Shown piece after piece: positions 1 to 8,870 of a stretch of DNA of 64,000 nt. Origin of the DNA: Cognatundibacterium aquatile (GTDB lineage: Bacteria; Pseudomonadota; Gammaproteobacteria; Burkholderiales; Burkholderiaceae_D). Where the stretch lies: positions 496,001 through 560,000 of the forward strand of contig NZ_JACOFT010000002.1 of assembly GCF_014699135.1 (NCBI RefSeq), given 5' to 3'. The translations under genes and the position numbers were made by a program. Under the pieces are notes generated by a model that saw only the letters and a program-made list of their open reading frames with translations, was not told the origin of the DNA and did not search any database. The stretch's first letter is position 1; each line of letters starts with the position of its first letter.

Positions 1-452
1 GCACCAATTTCCACCAGATAACGGGCAAAATGCGAACGGGAAATCAGATCCGGATTACCAACATATTTCAGCGCCCCTTCAAAGCTACCAGTAATGCCGA
101 CTTTACTCGCCAGATCGGCGGCCATATCCTGCGCCCGGCGCTCACGTCCTGAACGCGTCTTTGCCAGCCCGGCAATTAAATCCGGGTTATTTTCGTCGAT
201 ATTCAAGCCAACGATATGGATGGTCTTGCCAGCCCAGGTGATGGAAATTTCAACGCCCGAAATAAAGCCCATATCAAGCTCGTGTGCCGCTGCACGAGCA
301 GCAGCCACGCCGCTGACTTCATCGTGATCCGTCAGCGCCCAGACATCAACGCCATTCGCTTTCGCTCTTTCGGCCAAGGCGGCAGGCGTCAGCACGCCGT
401 CCGATATTGTGGAGTGACTGTGTAAATCAGCATTGAGAGTAAGAATGGACAT
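1..452 (-). CDS. PHP-domain phosphoesterase (RNase AM / YciV-TrpH family), 3' part cut by window edge
   Basis: Reading leftwards from an ATG at 452 gives MSILTLNADLHSHSTISDG, then ALTDHDEVSG and FISGVEISITW, open to the window edge (about 150 codons). D-L-H-S-H-S and T-D-H-D are the first metal-binding motifs of PHP phosphoesterases. The spacing and the later NPDLISRSHFARYLVE segment fit the YciV/RnmAM group, known as 5'-3' exoribonucleases acting on short RNAs and on the 5' ends of 23S rRNA. The remaining metal ligands lie outside the window, so catalytic completeness cannot be judged. The family call is firm; the substrate is inferred from the family. Confidence 0.85.
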   Translation of the reverse strand, partial: MSILTLNADLHSHSTISDGVLTPAALAERAKANGVDVWALTDHDEVSGVAAARAAAHELDMGFISGVEISITWAGKTIHIVGLNIDENNPDLIAGLAKTRSGRERRAQDMAADLASKVGITGSFEGALKYVGNPDLISRSHFARYLVEIG

Positions 453-580
453 AATATTCAGCCAGCGTAACAAGAAGCATCCGATGTAATCATCGTCTTA
501 TTGTACTCTCAGCTTACGCAAACTGCTGCAATGCAAAATATATGCGCATTCCCGCCTGATGACGCAAATACCCGGGCAAA

Positions 581-2860
581 TTAAATCTTCATCTCGACGC
601 GCAAAGTCAGGGTTTTATAGGTCTTGGCATCATTGTAATCAATATGATTAATGCCACCGGTTGTCACCAGACTATTACTGATGGAATCGTTCGCCGTCAG
701 ATTATTCGCTGACAAACGTATTTGCAGGTTCGGATTGAACTTCCACAGCGCATACAAATCCAGCTGGCGTTTGATGCCGGTGTAATTTAACTGCGCATTC
801 GTGGTCTGGGTGTAATACGCTGGCGTCCAGTTAACATTACCGCCCAGCGTCAGCGGCACGCCACTAAGACGATAATCGACGCCAAAATTCGCGGTCTGGG
901 TCGGCTGTTGATCGAGGCGGTTATTGGAACCCAGAATATCATCGACTTTAGACCAGAAACGGCTGTAATTACTGCGGAAATCGACCGACGGTGCGTCCGG
1001 GAAAAATTCCTGCAACTGGAATTTCGCTTCGAGTTCTATTCCCTTGGTGACAGCATGCCCGATATTTTTCGGTGACGACACCCAGCGCGTTTCCTGTGCT
1101 GTCACCACTTGTTCGGTGGTGCGGCGAATCAGATCATCAATATTCCGCACAAACAGATTGGCACTGACGATACCGGCGCGGCTCAGATAATGTTCGAAAG
1201 CCAGATCGATGCCTTTCGATAATTCAGGCTTCAGATTCGGGTTACCGGTGCGATCAGGGCGTGTCGGCGTATTCAGATTTGAGATGCTGGGCAAGGCAAT
1301 CAGATCATTCAATGCCGGTGCGCGATAGGTGCTGCTGAAACCGAGACGGATCTGATCTTTTGAATCCGGAATGCGCCAGACGCCTTGTAAAATCGGGCTC
1401 ACCACGGTGCTGTCATTCGTCACTACGCCTTTGGCGGTCGTGCTTGATGTGTGGATGCCTTCCCAACGCAAACCGGCATACGCAGCAAACTGCGGATTGA
1501 TATCAAATTCATCCTGAACAAAAGCAGCAAGACGGCGGGTGCGCGCATCGAGATTGTCGCCAGACTCAGCAAATTGCGGCAGGCCATTATCCAAAGACAC
1601 GCGCGTCTGTTCGCGTCTGCCGAATTCCATATCCCAACCGGCTGCCAGCGTATGCCCTTCACCGTATGGCAGCATGTATTTGCCGCCGGTATTGAGGCTG
1701 CTATCGCGGGTATTGTTGACATCGGTAATCAGATCAATTTGCTTACCCATGGTGTCAAACTGCGTGCGGGTGGAAGAATTATCCATTTTTCCCAAGCCGC
1801 CACCAAAACGCACAGTGAGCTTGGCATTATTTTCAAAGCGATGCTGCCAGTTACCGAATCCACGTAAAAAAGAGGTTTCCGCGTGCGCATTTGCATTTGC
1901 CAGCACGTACGGCGTCGTTCCTCTGTAGGTATCAGAACGGAATAGCTGATCAACTTCACTGCGACTATCAGAATCGCTGCGTGAGTGCATTAAAAACGGT
2001 TGCAACATCAGCGTGTCGCCATTCTCAAAACGGTAGTTTAAGCGCGGCGCCAGATTGATACCGGTGGTTTGCCGGTTGGTCTGATCAGCTTGATTCTGCA
2101 TTAAAGCATCTTGCCCGTTCACGTCTTTTTCAGTGGTGTAGGTTGTGCTCTCATCATGCTGACGATTCTGGAAAACTGAGCCGCTGAAAGCGTAACTGAG
2201 ATTCCCGATTTCACCCGGCATGGTGATCGAGAGATTCGGTGCCAGCCGCCCCTGCTCTGAACCGAGCGAAAATTTCAGATCGGTTGTTTTCTGCTTATAT
2301 TCTTCACGCAAAACGATGTTAATCGTGCCAGCAATCGCCTGCGTACTGAATTCAGCCACCGCACCACGAACGATCTCGATCCGCTCCACCTGATCCGGCG
2401 TCAATGAATCCATGGAAAAACCGCGCGGCGCACGTTCACCGTTGATCAGTATCTGCGTATAGCCATTGCCCATGCCGCGCATGCGGATATCGCCACCACG
2501 CCCGGGACGTCCGCCTATCGTGACGCCGGGCAAACGTTTCAGGACGTCGCCGATATTGGTGTCGCCATTCCTGTCGAGCTCTTCACGGCCAAAAATCAGC
2601 TTTGCCGCCGTGGATTGGCGACGCTCATCGATATCAGAGCGTCCACCGCTGATCGTCACTTTCTGCACATTCTCTTTGGACGGCGCATCCGCTTTTCTGG
2701 ACGGTGGCACGCTTGGTATTTTTGCCGCTTCCTCAGCACTGGCGGGCTTGACTACCTCTGTTTGCGCATAAGCCGAAGGAACAGATGCAACCGATGCGAT
2801 AGACGCAACAGCAGCAGCGACCGCGATTGCAACAGGAGAAAAACGGAAAGGTATCAGCAT
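581..2860 (-). CDS. TonB-dependent outer-membrane receptor
   Basis: About 759 residues. It begins with a signal peptide (MLIPFRFSPVAIAVAAAVAS..., predicted cut after SAYAQ), followed by a plug domain. The plug shows LKRLPGVTIGG, DIRMRGMGNGYTQILINGERAP and DQVERIEIVRGAVAEF, and is followed by a long beta-barrel rich in alternating aromatic and polar residues. Such receptors import siderophores, cobalamin or glycans using TonB energy. The frame stays open to 3196, but the ATG at 2860 is chosen because the signal peptide starts there; the Shine-Dalgarno is poor. No neighbouring transport gene shows the ligand, and no cobalamin riboswitch was recognised upstream. The last residues (VEMKI) lack the usual terminal aromatic. 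Confidence 0.88.
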   Translation of the reverse strand: MLIPFRFSPVAIAVAAAVASIASVASVPSAYAQTEVVKPASAEEAAKIPSVPPSRKADAPSKENVQKVTISGGRSDIDERRQSTAAKLIFGREELDRNGDTNIGDVLKRLPGVTIGGRPGRGGDIRMRGMGNGYTQILINGERAPRGFSMDSLTPDQVERIEIVRGAVAEFSTQAIAGTINIVLREEYKQKTTDLKFSLGSEQGRLAPNLSITMPGEIGNLSYAFSGSVFQNRQHDESTTYTTEKDVNGQDALMQNQADQTNRQTTGINLAPRLNYRFENGDTLMLQPFLMHSRSDSDSRSEVDQLFRSDTYRGTTPYVLANANAHAETSFLRGFGNWQHRFENNAKLTVRFGGGLGKMDNSSTRTQFDTMGKQIDLITDVNNTRDSSLNTGGKYMLPYGEGHTLAAGWDMEFGRREQTRVSLDNGLPQFAESGDNLDARTRRLAAFVQDEFDINPQFAAYAGLRWEGIHTSSTTAKGVVTNDSTVVSPILQGVWRIPDSKDQIRLGFSSTYRAPALNDLIALPSISNLNTPTRPDRTGNPNLKPELSKGIDLAFEHYLSRAGIVSANLFVRNIDDLIRRTTEQVVTAQETRWVSSPKNIGHAVTKGIELEAKFQLQEFFPDAPSVDFRSNYSRFWSKVDDILGSNNRLDQQPTQTANFGVDYRLSGVPLTLGGNVNWTPAYYTQTTNAQLNYTGIKRQLDLYALWKFNPNLQIRLSANNLTANDSISNSLVTTGGINHIDYNDAKTYKTLTLRVEMKI

Positions 2861-3196
2861 GATGTCAAAAATGGGCGTGAATGAGCGTAAATGGGCGCAA
2901 AACGGGATATACGAGGTCGGCAACAAAATAGGCAACAAGGTCAGCAAAAAAATCAGGACACAACGCTGCGCAAGACACTGACCAGATGGGATCATTGTAT
3001 TTTTATACCGCCTCGCACGCCACCCGCAGCCGGGCCAGTTTTGTATGGAATTGAAACACCAACGCCGACACTGATACTTTGCGATACGTAAGCAATGTGC
3101 CGGAGCGAATTTCACACCCCGCCCCGCCTCCGCCAACAGCAACTGACAAACGCACGGCAAGCATACAGAAGCACATTTTTTAGCGTTTTCCGGCAA
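2861..3196. other. Gene-free leader upstream of the TonB-dependent receptor
   Basis: This 336-base stretch holds the presumed promoter and leader of the receptor gene. The minus strand contains TATAAAAATACAAT near 2990-3005, a plausible -10 area. The open frame continuing upstream of 2860 has no signal of its own and would bury the signal peptide inside a longer protein, so it is treated as non-coding. Confidence 0.4.
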
Positions 3197-3271
3197 AAAT
3201 ATACTCCCCCCAGTATATTTACACGCCCTTTATTTATAAGGAGATAAAGGCATTTTTGACACATACTCCCC
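3197..3271 (+). repeat. Palindrome-plus-half-site intergenic repeat, copy A (75 bp)
   Basis: A perfect inverted repeat, AAATATACT at 3197-3205 and AGTATATTT at 3212-3220, encloses CCCCCC. Four bases later comes GCCC (3225-3228), and the unit ends with ATACTCCCC at 3263-3271. Copy C at 15119-15193 has the same length and plan. It lies between the purF terminator and the receptor leader. Confidence 0.8.
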
Positions 3272-3293
3272 TGAAAAGCCGATAAATCCCATT

Positions 3294-3330
3294 AAAAAAG
3301 CCCGCCGGAAACACCCGGGCGGGCTTTTTT
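3294..3330 (-). terminator. Rho-independent terminator downstream of purF
   Basis: The stem AAAAAAGCCCGCC (3294-3306) pairs with GGCGGGCTTTTTT (3318-3330). It lies 28 bases past the purF stop. It is A-rich before and T-rich after, so it can act on either strand, but only purF reads into it. Confidence 0.9.
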
Positions 3331-3358
3331 GAAACGGCACAACGATGAAAACAGATGA

Positions 3359-4879
3359 TCAGTCTGCGCGCGCCGCCAGATTCAGATTGAGTTGCGAACG
3401 CAGCAAATCTTCCGTGTCCGGACGCGGGCTGTTGCGTGCCGCTTCCAGTTTATCGAGATAAGCCGGTGTCACGTCGCCCGTGATATAAAAACCGTCAAAA
3501 CAAGATGCTTCAATGTTTTTCAGCAAAGGATTCACGTCAGAGATAGAACGTTTCATCGCATCCACATCCTGATACACCAGCGCATCCGCCGTAATTTCAC
3601 GGCAGACTTCTTCTTCGGAACGACCAAAGGCAATCAGTTCGCTGCGGGTCGGCATATCGATACCATAGACGTTAGGGAATTGCACCGGTGGCGCAGCGGA
3701 TGCAAAGATCACGCGCTTCGCGCCGGATTCACGCGCCATCTGCACGATCTCACGGCTGGTCGTGCCGCGCACGATGGAATCATCCACCAGCAACACGCTC
3801 TTGCCTTTGAATTCGGAACTGATCGCATTGAGTTTCTGACGCACAGATTTACGGCGCACCGCCTGCCCCGGCATCATGAAAGTACGGCCGATGTAGCGAT
3901 TTTTGATGAAGCCTTCGCGATAATCGAGATTCAGTTTTTCCGCCAGCTCCATCGCCGATGGACGCGAAGAATCGGGAATCGGCATCACAACATCAATGTC
4001 GCCGAGGTTGAATTGCTTGCGGACTTTTTCCGCCAGATATTCACCCATTTTCAGGCGGGTCAGATAAACCGACGCACCGTCAATGATGGAGTCCGGACGC
4101 GCCAGATACACGTATTCGAACGCGCATGGATTGAGGCTGGGATTATCCGCACATTGCTGCTGATACAGCTTGCCATCGAGGTCGATGAACAAGGCTTCGC
4201 CAGGCTCGACATCGCGCACAAACTTAAAGCCCAAGCCTTCGAGCGCCACCGATTCGCTGGCGATCATGTATTCGGTGCCACCGGCATTTTCAGAAATACC
4301 GAGGCACAAAGGACGGATGCCGTGCGGGTCGCGGAAAGCCAGCAAGCCGTAGCCGGAAATTTGCGCCACGACAGCATACGAACCACGCACCCGGCGATGC
4401 AACATGGACACCGCGCGGAACAAACCTTCAGGGTCGAGTGAATAACCGCTGGTCACTTCCTGAATCTGATGCGCAAGAATGTTGAGTAACACTTCCGAAT
4501 CGGAATCGGTATTCAGATGACGGCGGTCATTTTTGAATAATTCGATTTTCAGTTCAACCGCATTCGTCAGATTGCCGTTATGTGCCAGCACGATACCAAA
4601 CGGCGCGTTGACATAAAACGGTTGCGCCTCTTCTTCACTGGTCGAACCAGCGGTCGGATAACGCACCTGACCAATACCGACATTCCCCGGCAAAGACCGC
4701 ATGTTGCGGGTACGGAAAACGTCGCGCACCAGGCCATTCGCTTTGTGCATGGCAAATTTATTGCCGTGGTTGGTGGCAATACCAGCCGCATCCTGACCGC
4801 GATGCTGGAGTAACAGCAATGCGTCATAAATGAGCTGATTGACAGGACTATTTGAAACTACACCTACGATGCCACACAT
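3359..4879 (-). CDS. purF: Amidophosphoribosyltransferase (glutamine PRPP amidotransferase)
   Basis: 506 residues, the usual length. It catalyses the first committed step of purine synthesis: PRPP plus glutamine to phosphoribosylamine. MCGIVGVVSN exposes Cys2, the N-terminal nucleophile of the glutaminase domain (about residues 2-235). The phosphoribosyltransferase domain carries the PRPP loop VLLVDDSIVRGTTS (about residues 360-373) and FIKNRYIGRTF. The ATG at 4879 follows TAGGAG at good spacing. It is the last gene of the trp-accD-folC-SPOR-cvpA-purF string, 22 bp after cvpA, and ends at a strong terminator. A long plus-strand open frame over it is a shadow. Confidence 0.98.
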   Translation of the reverse strand: MCGIVGVVSNSPVNQLIYDALLLLQHRGQDAAGIATNHGNKFAMHKANGLVRDVFRTRNMRSLPGNVGIGQVRYPTAGSTSEEEAQPFYVNAPFGIVLAHNGNLTNAVELKIELFKNDRRHLNTDSDSEVLLNILAHQIQEVTSGYSLDPEGLFRAVSMLHRRVRGSYAVVAQISGYGLLAFRDPHGIRPLCLGISENAGGTEYMIASESVALEGLGFKFVRDVEPGEALFIDLDGKLYQQQCADNPSLNPCAFEYVYLARPDSIIDGASVYLTRLKMGEYLAEKVRKQFNLGDIDVVMPIPDSSRPSAMELAEKLNLDYREGFIKNRYIGRTFMMPGQAVRRKSVRQKLNAISSEFKGKSVLLVDDSIVRGTTSREIVQMARESGAKRVIFASAAPPVQFPNVYGIDMPTRSELIAFGRSEEEVCREITADALVYQDVDAMKRSISDVNPLLKNIEASCFDGFYITGDVTPAYLDKLEAARNSPRPDTEDLLRSQLNLNLAARAD

Positions 4880-4901
4880 GGTGGACTCCTAAAAAGACAA
4901 A

Positions 4902-5390
4902 TTAAAACCGGACATGGTCTGAAACCGACGCAGGCAGAAACGGGATCACCGTACGAGCCGCAGTTTCTGCCAGTGGGCTGAACAAGGCATCTTTCCAGAA
5001 TGCCTGCTGCGGCATACTTGTCATCCCGCACACCAGCACTGCCGCCAACACCAGCACACAACCGCGTGCCAGACCAAATAAACCACCGAGTCCACGGTCC
5101 GCCAGCGATAAGCCGCTGGCTTTAATGACCGCGTCCACCGCCATCATCACCAGCGCCATCAGCAGGCGCACGCCGATGAACAAAACCAGAAAAGCCACGA
5201 TCAGCCGAATAATCTGACCCGGAAACACTGCGGGCAACCACCCTGCCAGCGTTTCACTGTATGCATTGGCGACCACAAAAGCGACGACCCAGCTGACCAA
5301 TGACAAAATTTCCTTGATTAATCCACGCATCGTGCTGATCACAATCGAGGAAATCAATATCACCAGCACGACGTAGTCAAACAGAGTCAA
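4902..5390 (-). CDS. cvpA: CvpA family inner-membrane protein
   Basis: 162 residues with four hydrophobic helices: FDYVVLVILISSIVIS, then LVSWVVAFVVANAY, then IRLIVAFLVLFIGVRLL and LARGCVLVLAAVLVCG. CvpA is found with purF in many proteobacteria and affects purF-linked phenotypes and envelope robustness; its biochemical role is unsettled. The start is a TTG at 5390 preceded by GAGGATC. It matches the canonical MTxFDYVV N-terminus, and no in-frame ATG would keep the first helix. It lies 14 bp after the SPOR gene and 22 bp before purF, so one operon is likely. Confidence 0.93.
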   Translation of the reverse strand: MTLFDYVVLVILISSIVISTMRGLIKEILSLVSWVVAFVVANAYSETLAGWLPAVFPGQIIRLIVAFLVLFIGVRLLMALVMMAVDAVIKASGLSLADRGLGGLFGLARGCVLVLAAVLVCGMTSMPQQAFWKDALFSPLAETAARTVIPFLPASVSDHVRF

Positions 5391-5404
5391 GATCCTCGCC
5401 CCGC

Positions 5405-6478
5405 TTAGTTCGGCACCAGCGAACCACTTAAACCTAATTTCGTCAGCTTGGCGCGCACTTTTTCTGCTTCGTCTCTGGATTCAAACGGACCTATGCGAAT
5501 ACGGGTTTTATCGCCAGAGGCGGTTGGTACCTTTTGTGTATAAGATTTGATGCCACCGCTCTTGAGCTTGGCCTGCAATTCATCCACTTTTTCCTGGGTG
5601 GACAAGACCGCGACCTGCACGACGAAGGAGGATTTATCAGCGGCTTCAGGTTTCGCTACTTTGGGTGGTGCCTTGCCTTCGAGTATCGCTAATGCACGTG
5701 CGGCATCATCATCATTGCCATTCGTTTTCACGAGTTTGGTTTCAGCTTTTGGTTCCGGTTTGGTATCGGCTTTACGTTCAGGCTTAGGCTCTGCTTTATG
5801 TTCAGCTTTCGCCACATCTTTGTCTGCCGGTTTCGCTACGGGCTTAGATTCTGGCTTAGATTCTGGCTTAGATTCTGGCTTACTTTCCAGCTTGGATTCT
5901 GACTTGGTTTCTGACTTCGTTTCTGGCTTAACTTCCGTTTTTGCTTCGACTTTGCGCTCGGGCCGTGGCTCTGCACCGGCTGGCTTGTCGGATTTGGCAA
6001 TTACCGTCGCCACATCGGTTTTCGCTGGCGCGACCTTGCTGACGACATCTGCCGCAGGCTTGCTTTTCGCATTGCTGACAGGTTCAATGATTTCTTCTAC
6101 AGCATCACTGTTGGTGACAGCCGATTTACGCGGCGCCACTGGCTCAGCGACCTGATTCGCAGCGATATCTGTCACTTTATCTTTTGCAGGAATACGGATG
6201 TTAACGTCGTCGGCCAGCGGTTTAGGCTCGGAATCCAGAATCATAGGCAAACCGATAATCGCCGCCAGCGCCAATGCCATCGCGCCGATCAGACGGCGAC
6301 GTGCACGTTTTTTTTCCGGAAGTATCGGGTCGTTGATCTTATTTTTACGGGCACTCTCTGTCTTTTTACTGCGAGCCCGGGACTGAACACTGTCCTCCTC
6401 AGAACGGGAACGGAATTCACCGCTGTCCTGACTGTCGGAAGTTTCTTGCTTCTGTTTAAAGCGCGAGAGCAAACCCAT
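5405..6478 (-). CDS. SPOR-domain cell-division protein (DedD/FtsN-like)
   Basis: 357 residues. A charged cytoplasmic tail (MGLLSRFKQKQE...) is followed by a membrane helix (LIGAMALALAAIIGLPMIL, about residues 65-84), a long Lys/Pro/Glu linker, and a C-terminal SPOR domain (SSFVVQVAVLSTQEKVDEL... to GPFESRDEAEKVRAKL). SPOR domains bind denuded septal peptidoglycan, so it probably acts at the division site. The ATG at 6478 is preferred to a TTG two codons upstream. The linker holds near-perfect 12-bp units encoding ESKP (about 5850-5885), which could vary in number without shifting the frame. It lies between folC and cvpA, the usual position. Confidence 0.88.
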   Translation of the reverse strand: MGLLSRFKQKQETSDSQDSGEFRSRSEEDSVQSRARSKKTESARKNKINDPILPEKKRARRRLIGAMALALAAIIGLPMILDSEPKPLADDVNIRIPAKDKVTDIAANQVAEPVAPRKSAVTNSDAVEEIIEPVSNAKSKPAADVVSKVAPAKTDVATVIAKSDKPAGAEPRPERKVEAKTEVKPETKSETKSESKLESKPESKPESKPESKPVAKPADKDVAKAEHKAEPKPERKADTKPEPKAETKLVKTNGNDDDAARALAILEGKAPPKVAKPEAADKSSFVVQVAVLSTQEKVDELQAKLKSGGIKSYTQKVPTASGDKTRIRIGPFESRDEAEKVRAKLTKLGLSGSLVPN

Positions 6479-6544
6479 GTGCAAATAATCTGGTTAGTTA
6501 GTGTTGTTTGCCCGGAAAATCCGGAGCAAACCGACAAAATCACA

Positions 6545-7837
6545 TCAATGCAGTGCAGTCCTTCTGGCGCGCATTGCACCGGCGACCGTCAGGAAAGAAC
6601 CGAAGACCACTATTCTATCATTTTCACCCGCCTTGCTGATGGCTTCTGCATAGGCAGCTTCCGGCGATTCAAAAGCGACGATGGTTTTTTCAGGGTCACT
6701 TAACACACCGGCGGCATCCAGCAATTTTTGTTTCAATTGTGCAGCAGTCGCAGCGCGCGGCAAAGGTAAGCCAGTCACGTACCAGTGATCGACTTTATCT
6801 TTCAATTGCGCGATCACACCGTCGATATCCTTATCCAGCATGGAGCCGAACACGGCATAGGTGTAGGCGTGAAAGCCCATGTTATCGAGATTTTGCGACA
6901 GCGTTGCCGCTGCGTGCGGATTATGCGCCACATCCAGCACCACCGCCGGACGCCCCGGCATCACCTGGAAACGACCGGGCAATTCCACCATCACCAACCC
7001 GGTACGCACTTCCTGCGCCCCGACCGGCAATTCATTGCGCAACACCTCTAACGCCGCGAGCACACCGGATGCGTTCAACAACTGATTCGCGCCACGCAAG
7101 CTGGGATAACCAAGAGAGTTGCGACGCTGGGTACGACCGCCAAAATTCCATTGTTGCTTATCGCCAGCGTAATTAAAGTCACGACCGAACAGCCACAAAT
7201 CAGCGCCAATCGCATTCGCATGATCGATTAAGGACTGCGGCGGTACCGGATCGCTGCAAATCGCTGCTTTACCGGGACGGAAAATACCCGCTTTTTCAAA
7301 GCCGATTTTTTCCCGCGTATCGCCCAGATAATCGGTGTGATCAATATCAACACTGGTAACAATCGCGACATCGGCATCGATCACATTCACCGCGTCCAGA
7401 CGTCCGCCCAGACCGACTTCCAGTATCACCACATCCAGCGGCGCTTCGGCGAGTAACTGGCAAATCGCCAGCGTGGTAAATTCAAAATAGGTCAGCGAGG
7501 TCGATTCGCGGGCGTTTTCAACGGCGGTGAAAGCCTTAATCAGACTGGCGTCATCGACGTTTTCACCATTGATCCGGGCGCGCTCGTTGAAATCCAGAAA
7601 ATGTGGCTTACTGTATAAACCGACGCGATAACCCGCCTGCAGATACACCGCTTCCAGCATCGCGCAAGTGGAGCCTTTACCGTTGGTACCGCCGACCATA
7701 ATGACCGGGCAGGAAAACTGCAAACCCAGACGTTTTTTAACGGACGCAACGCGCTCCAACCCCATATCGATTTCTTTGGAGTGGCGCGTTTCGAGTAAAG
7801 CCAGCCATTCAGGCAAGCTCGCAGGCAAATTGGACAT
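6545..7837 (-). CDS. folC: Bifunctional dihydrofolate / folylpolyglutamate synthase
   Basis: 430 residues. FolC adds glutamate to dihydropteroate, giving dihydrofolate, and then polyglutamylates folates, using ATP. The Mur-ligase-type P-loop GGTNGKGSTCAM lies near residues 48-59. The central domain carries EVGLGGRLDAVN and TSVDIDHTDYLG, and the C-terminal domain carries VVLDVAHNPHAA. The ATG at 7837 starts only about 10 bases after a hairpin terminator that follows accD, so expression depends on read-through or a close promoter. It is followed by the SPOR gene in the same direction. Confidence 0.97.
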   Translation of the reverse strand: MSNLPASLPEWLALLETRHSKEIDMGLERVASVKKRLGLQFSCPVIMVGGTNGKGSTCAMLEAVYLQAGYRVGLYSKPHFLDFNERARINGENVDDASLIKAFTAVENARESTSLTYFEFTTLAICQLLAEAPLDVVILEVGLGGRLDAVNVIDADVAIVTSVDIDHTDYLGDTREKIGFEKAGIFRPGKAAICSDPVPPQSLIDHANAIGADLWLFGRDFNYAGDKQQWNFGGRTQRRNSLGYPSLRGANQLLNASGVLAALEVLRNELPVGAQEVRTGLVMVELPGRFQVMPGRPAVVLDVAHNPHAAATLSQNLDNMGFHAYTYAVFGSMLDKDIDGVIAQLKDKVDHWYVTGLPLPRAATAAQLKQKLLDAAGVLSDPEKTIVAFESPEAAYAEAISKAGENDRIVVFGSFLTVAGAMRARRTALH

Positions 7838-7847
7838 AGGATAAAAA

Positions 7848-7874
7848 AAGCCCGAACAACATGATGTCGGGCTT
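7848..7874 (-). terminator. Hairpin with U-tract between accD and folC
   Basis: On the minus strand AAGCCCGA, an 11-base loop, TCGGGCTT and a run of seven T's form a compact terminator. It lies 20 bases past the accD stop and ends about 6 bases before the T-run reaches the folC start region. It probably reduces folC transcription relative to accD. Confidence 0.8.
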
Positions 7875-7894
7875 ATAGAGAAAATTTAAATTAA

Positions 7895-8767
7895 TTAAGC
7901 AACAGCATCGGCCGACTGATTTTGCAGCAACGCGAGCAAACGAGCGATTTCCTCGCGCATTTTACGGCGGTCAACGATCATATCGATCGCGCCTTTTTGC
8001 AGCAGGAATTCCGCACGCTGGAAACCTTCAGGCAATTTTTCGCGCACGGTATTTTCAATCACACGCGGGCCAGCAAAACCGATCAGCGCTTTTGGCTCAG
8101 CGATCACGACGTCACCGAGGAAGGCAAACGAAGCGGAAACGCCGCCCATCGTCGGGTCAGTCAGCACAGAAATGAAAGGCAAACGCTTTTCAGATAATTT
8201 TGTCAGCATCGAAGTTGTTTTCGCCATCTGCATCAGCGACAGCAAACCTTCCTGCATACGCGCGCCACCAGTGGCTGTCACGCAGATAAATGGCACTTTT
8301 TGCTCTAAGGCTGCCTGCGCACCACGCACAAAGCGCTCGCCGACAACGGAGCCCATAGAGCCGCCCATGAACTGGAATTCAAAACAAGCGGTGACAACGG
8401 GAATCGACATAATCGAACCACCCATAACGACCATCGCATCGGTTTCACCCGTCGTTTCGAGCGCGTCTTTCAGACGATCCGGGTATTTCTTACTATCTTT
8501 GAATTTCAGAGTATCGACAGGCAAGACTTCCTGACCGATTTCGTAACGACCGCCGGCATCCAGCAGGGAATCGAGACGTTCACGTGCGCCGATACGCATG
8601 TGATGGCTACATTTAGGACAGACATGAACATTGGCTTCCAGATCTGATCTGTACAGCACTGCCTCGCAGGAAGGGCATTTCACCCACAGACCTTCGGGGA
8701 TAGATTTGCGATTTGCAGATTCCGAGCGCTGTATGCGCGGTGGTAACAATTTTTCTAACCAACTCAT
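7895..8767 (-). CDS. accD: Acetyl-CoA carboxylase carboxyltransferase, beta subunit
   Basis: 290 residues. With AccA it transfers the carboxyl group from carboxybiotin to acetyl-CoA, giving malonyl-CoA for fatty-acid synthesis. The N-terminal zinc ribbon is complete (C31PSC34 and C50PKC53). The crotonase-like core shows [15 protein letters not shown] and [16 protein letters not shown]. The ATG at 8767 follows GAGGAG at good spacing. It sits between trpA and folC, as in other betaproteobacteria, and ends at a terminator. Confidence 0.98.
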   Translation of the reverse strand: MSWLEKLLPPRIQRSESANRKSIPEGLWVKCPSCEAVLYRSDLEANVHVCPKCSHHMRIGARERLDSLLDAGGRYEIGQEVLPVDTLKFKDSKKYPDRLKDALETTGETDAMVVMGGSIMSIPVVTACFEFQFMGGSMGSVVGERFVRGAQAALEQKVPFICVTATGGARMQEGLLSLMQMAKTTSMLTKLSEKRLPFISVLTDPTMGGVSASFAFLGDVVIAEPKALIGFAGPRVIENTVREKLPEGFQRAEFLLQKGAIDMIVDRRKMREEIARLLALLQNQSADAVA

Positions 8768-8870
8768 GTTTTCTCCTCGTAACAGCCAGTCTGCAATCGC
8801 TGCAAACCGGCATCTGGTTCATTCTGATACAGGAACCATGGTGTACTTTCAGGTACGTTCGGCGCGTATT

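Noticed and set aside
2861..3196. Cobalamin or other riboswitch before the TonB-dependent receptor
   Set aside because: No conserved B12-box-like sequence or riboswitch core was recognised in the leader.
3392..4441. 349-codon plus-strand open frame
   Set aside because: It is antisense to purF, with composition of a reverse-complement shadow (His/Arg-rich) and no start signal.
5547..6155. 202-codon Ser/Gly-rich plus-strand frame
   Set aside because: It mirrors the Lys/Pro/Glu-rich linker of the SPOR gene on the other strand.
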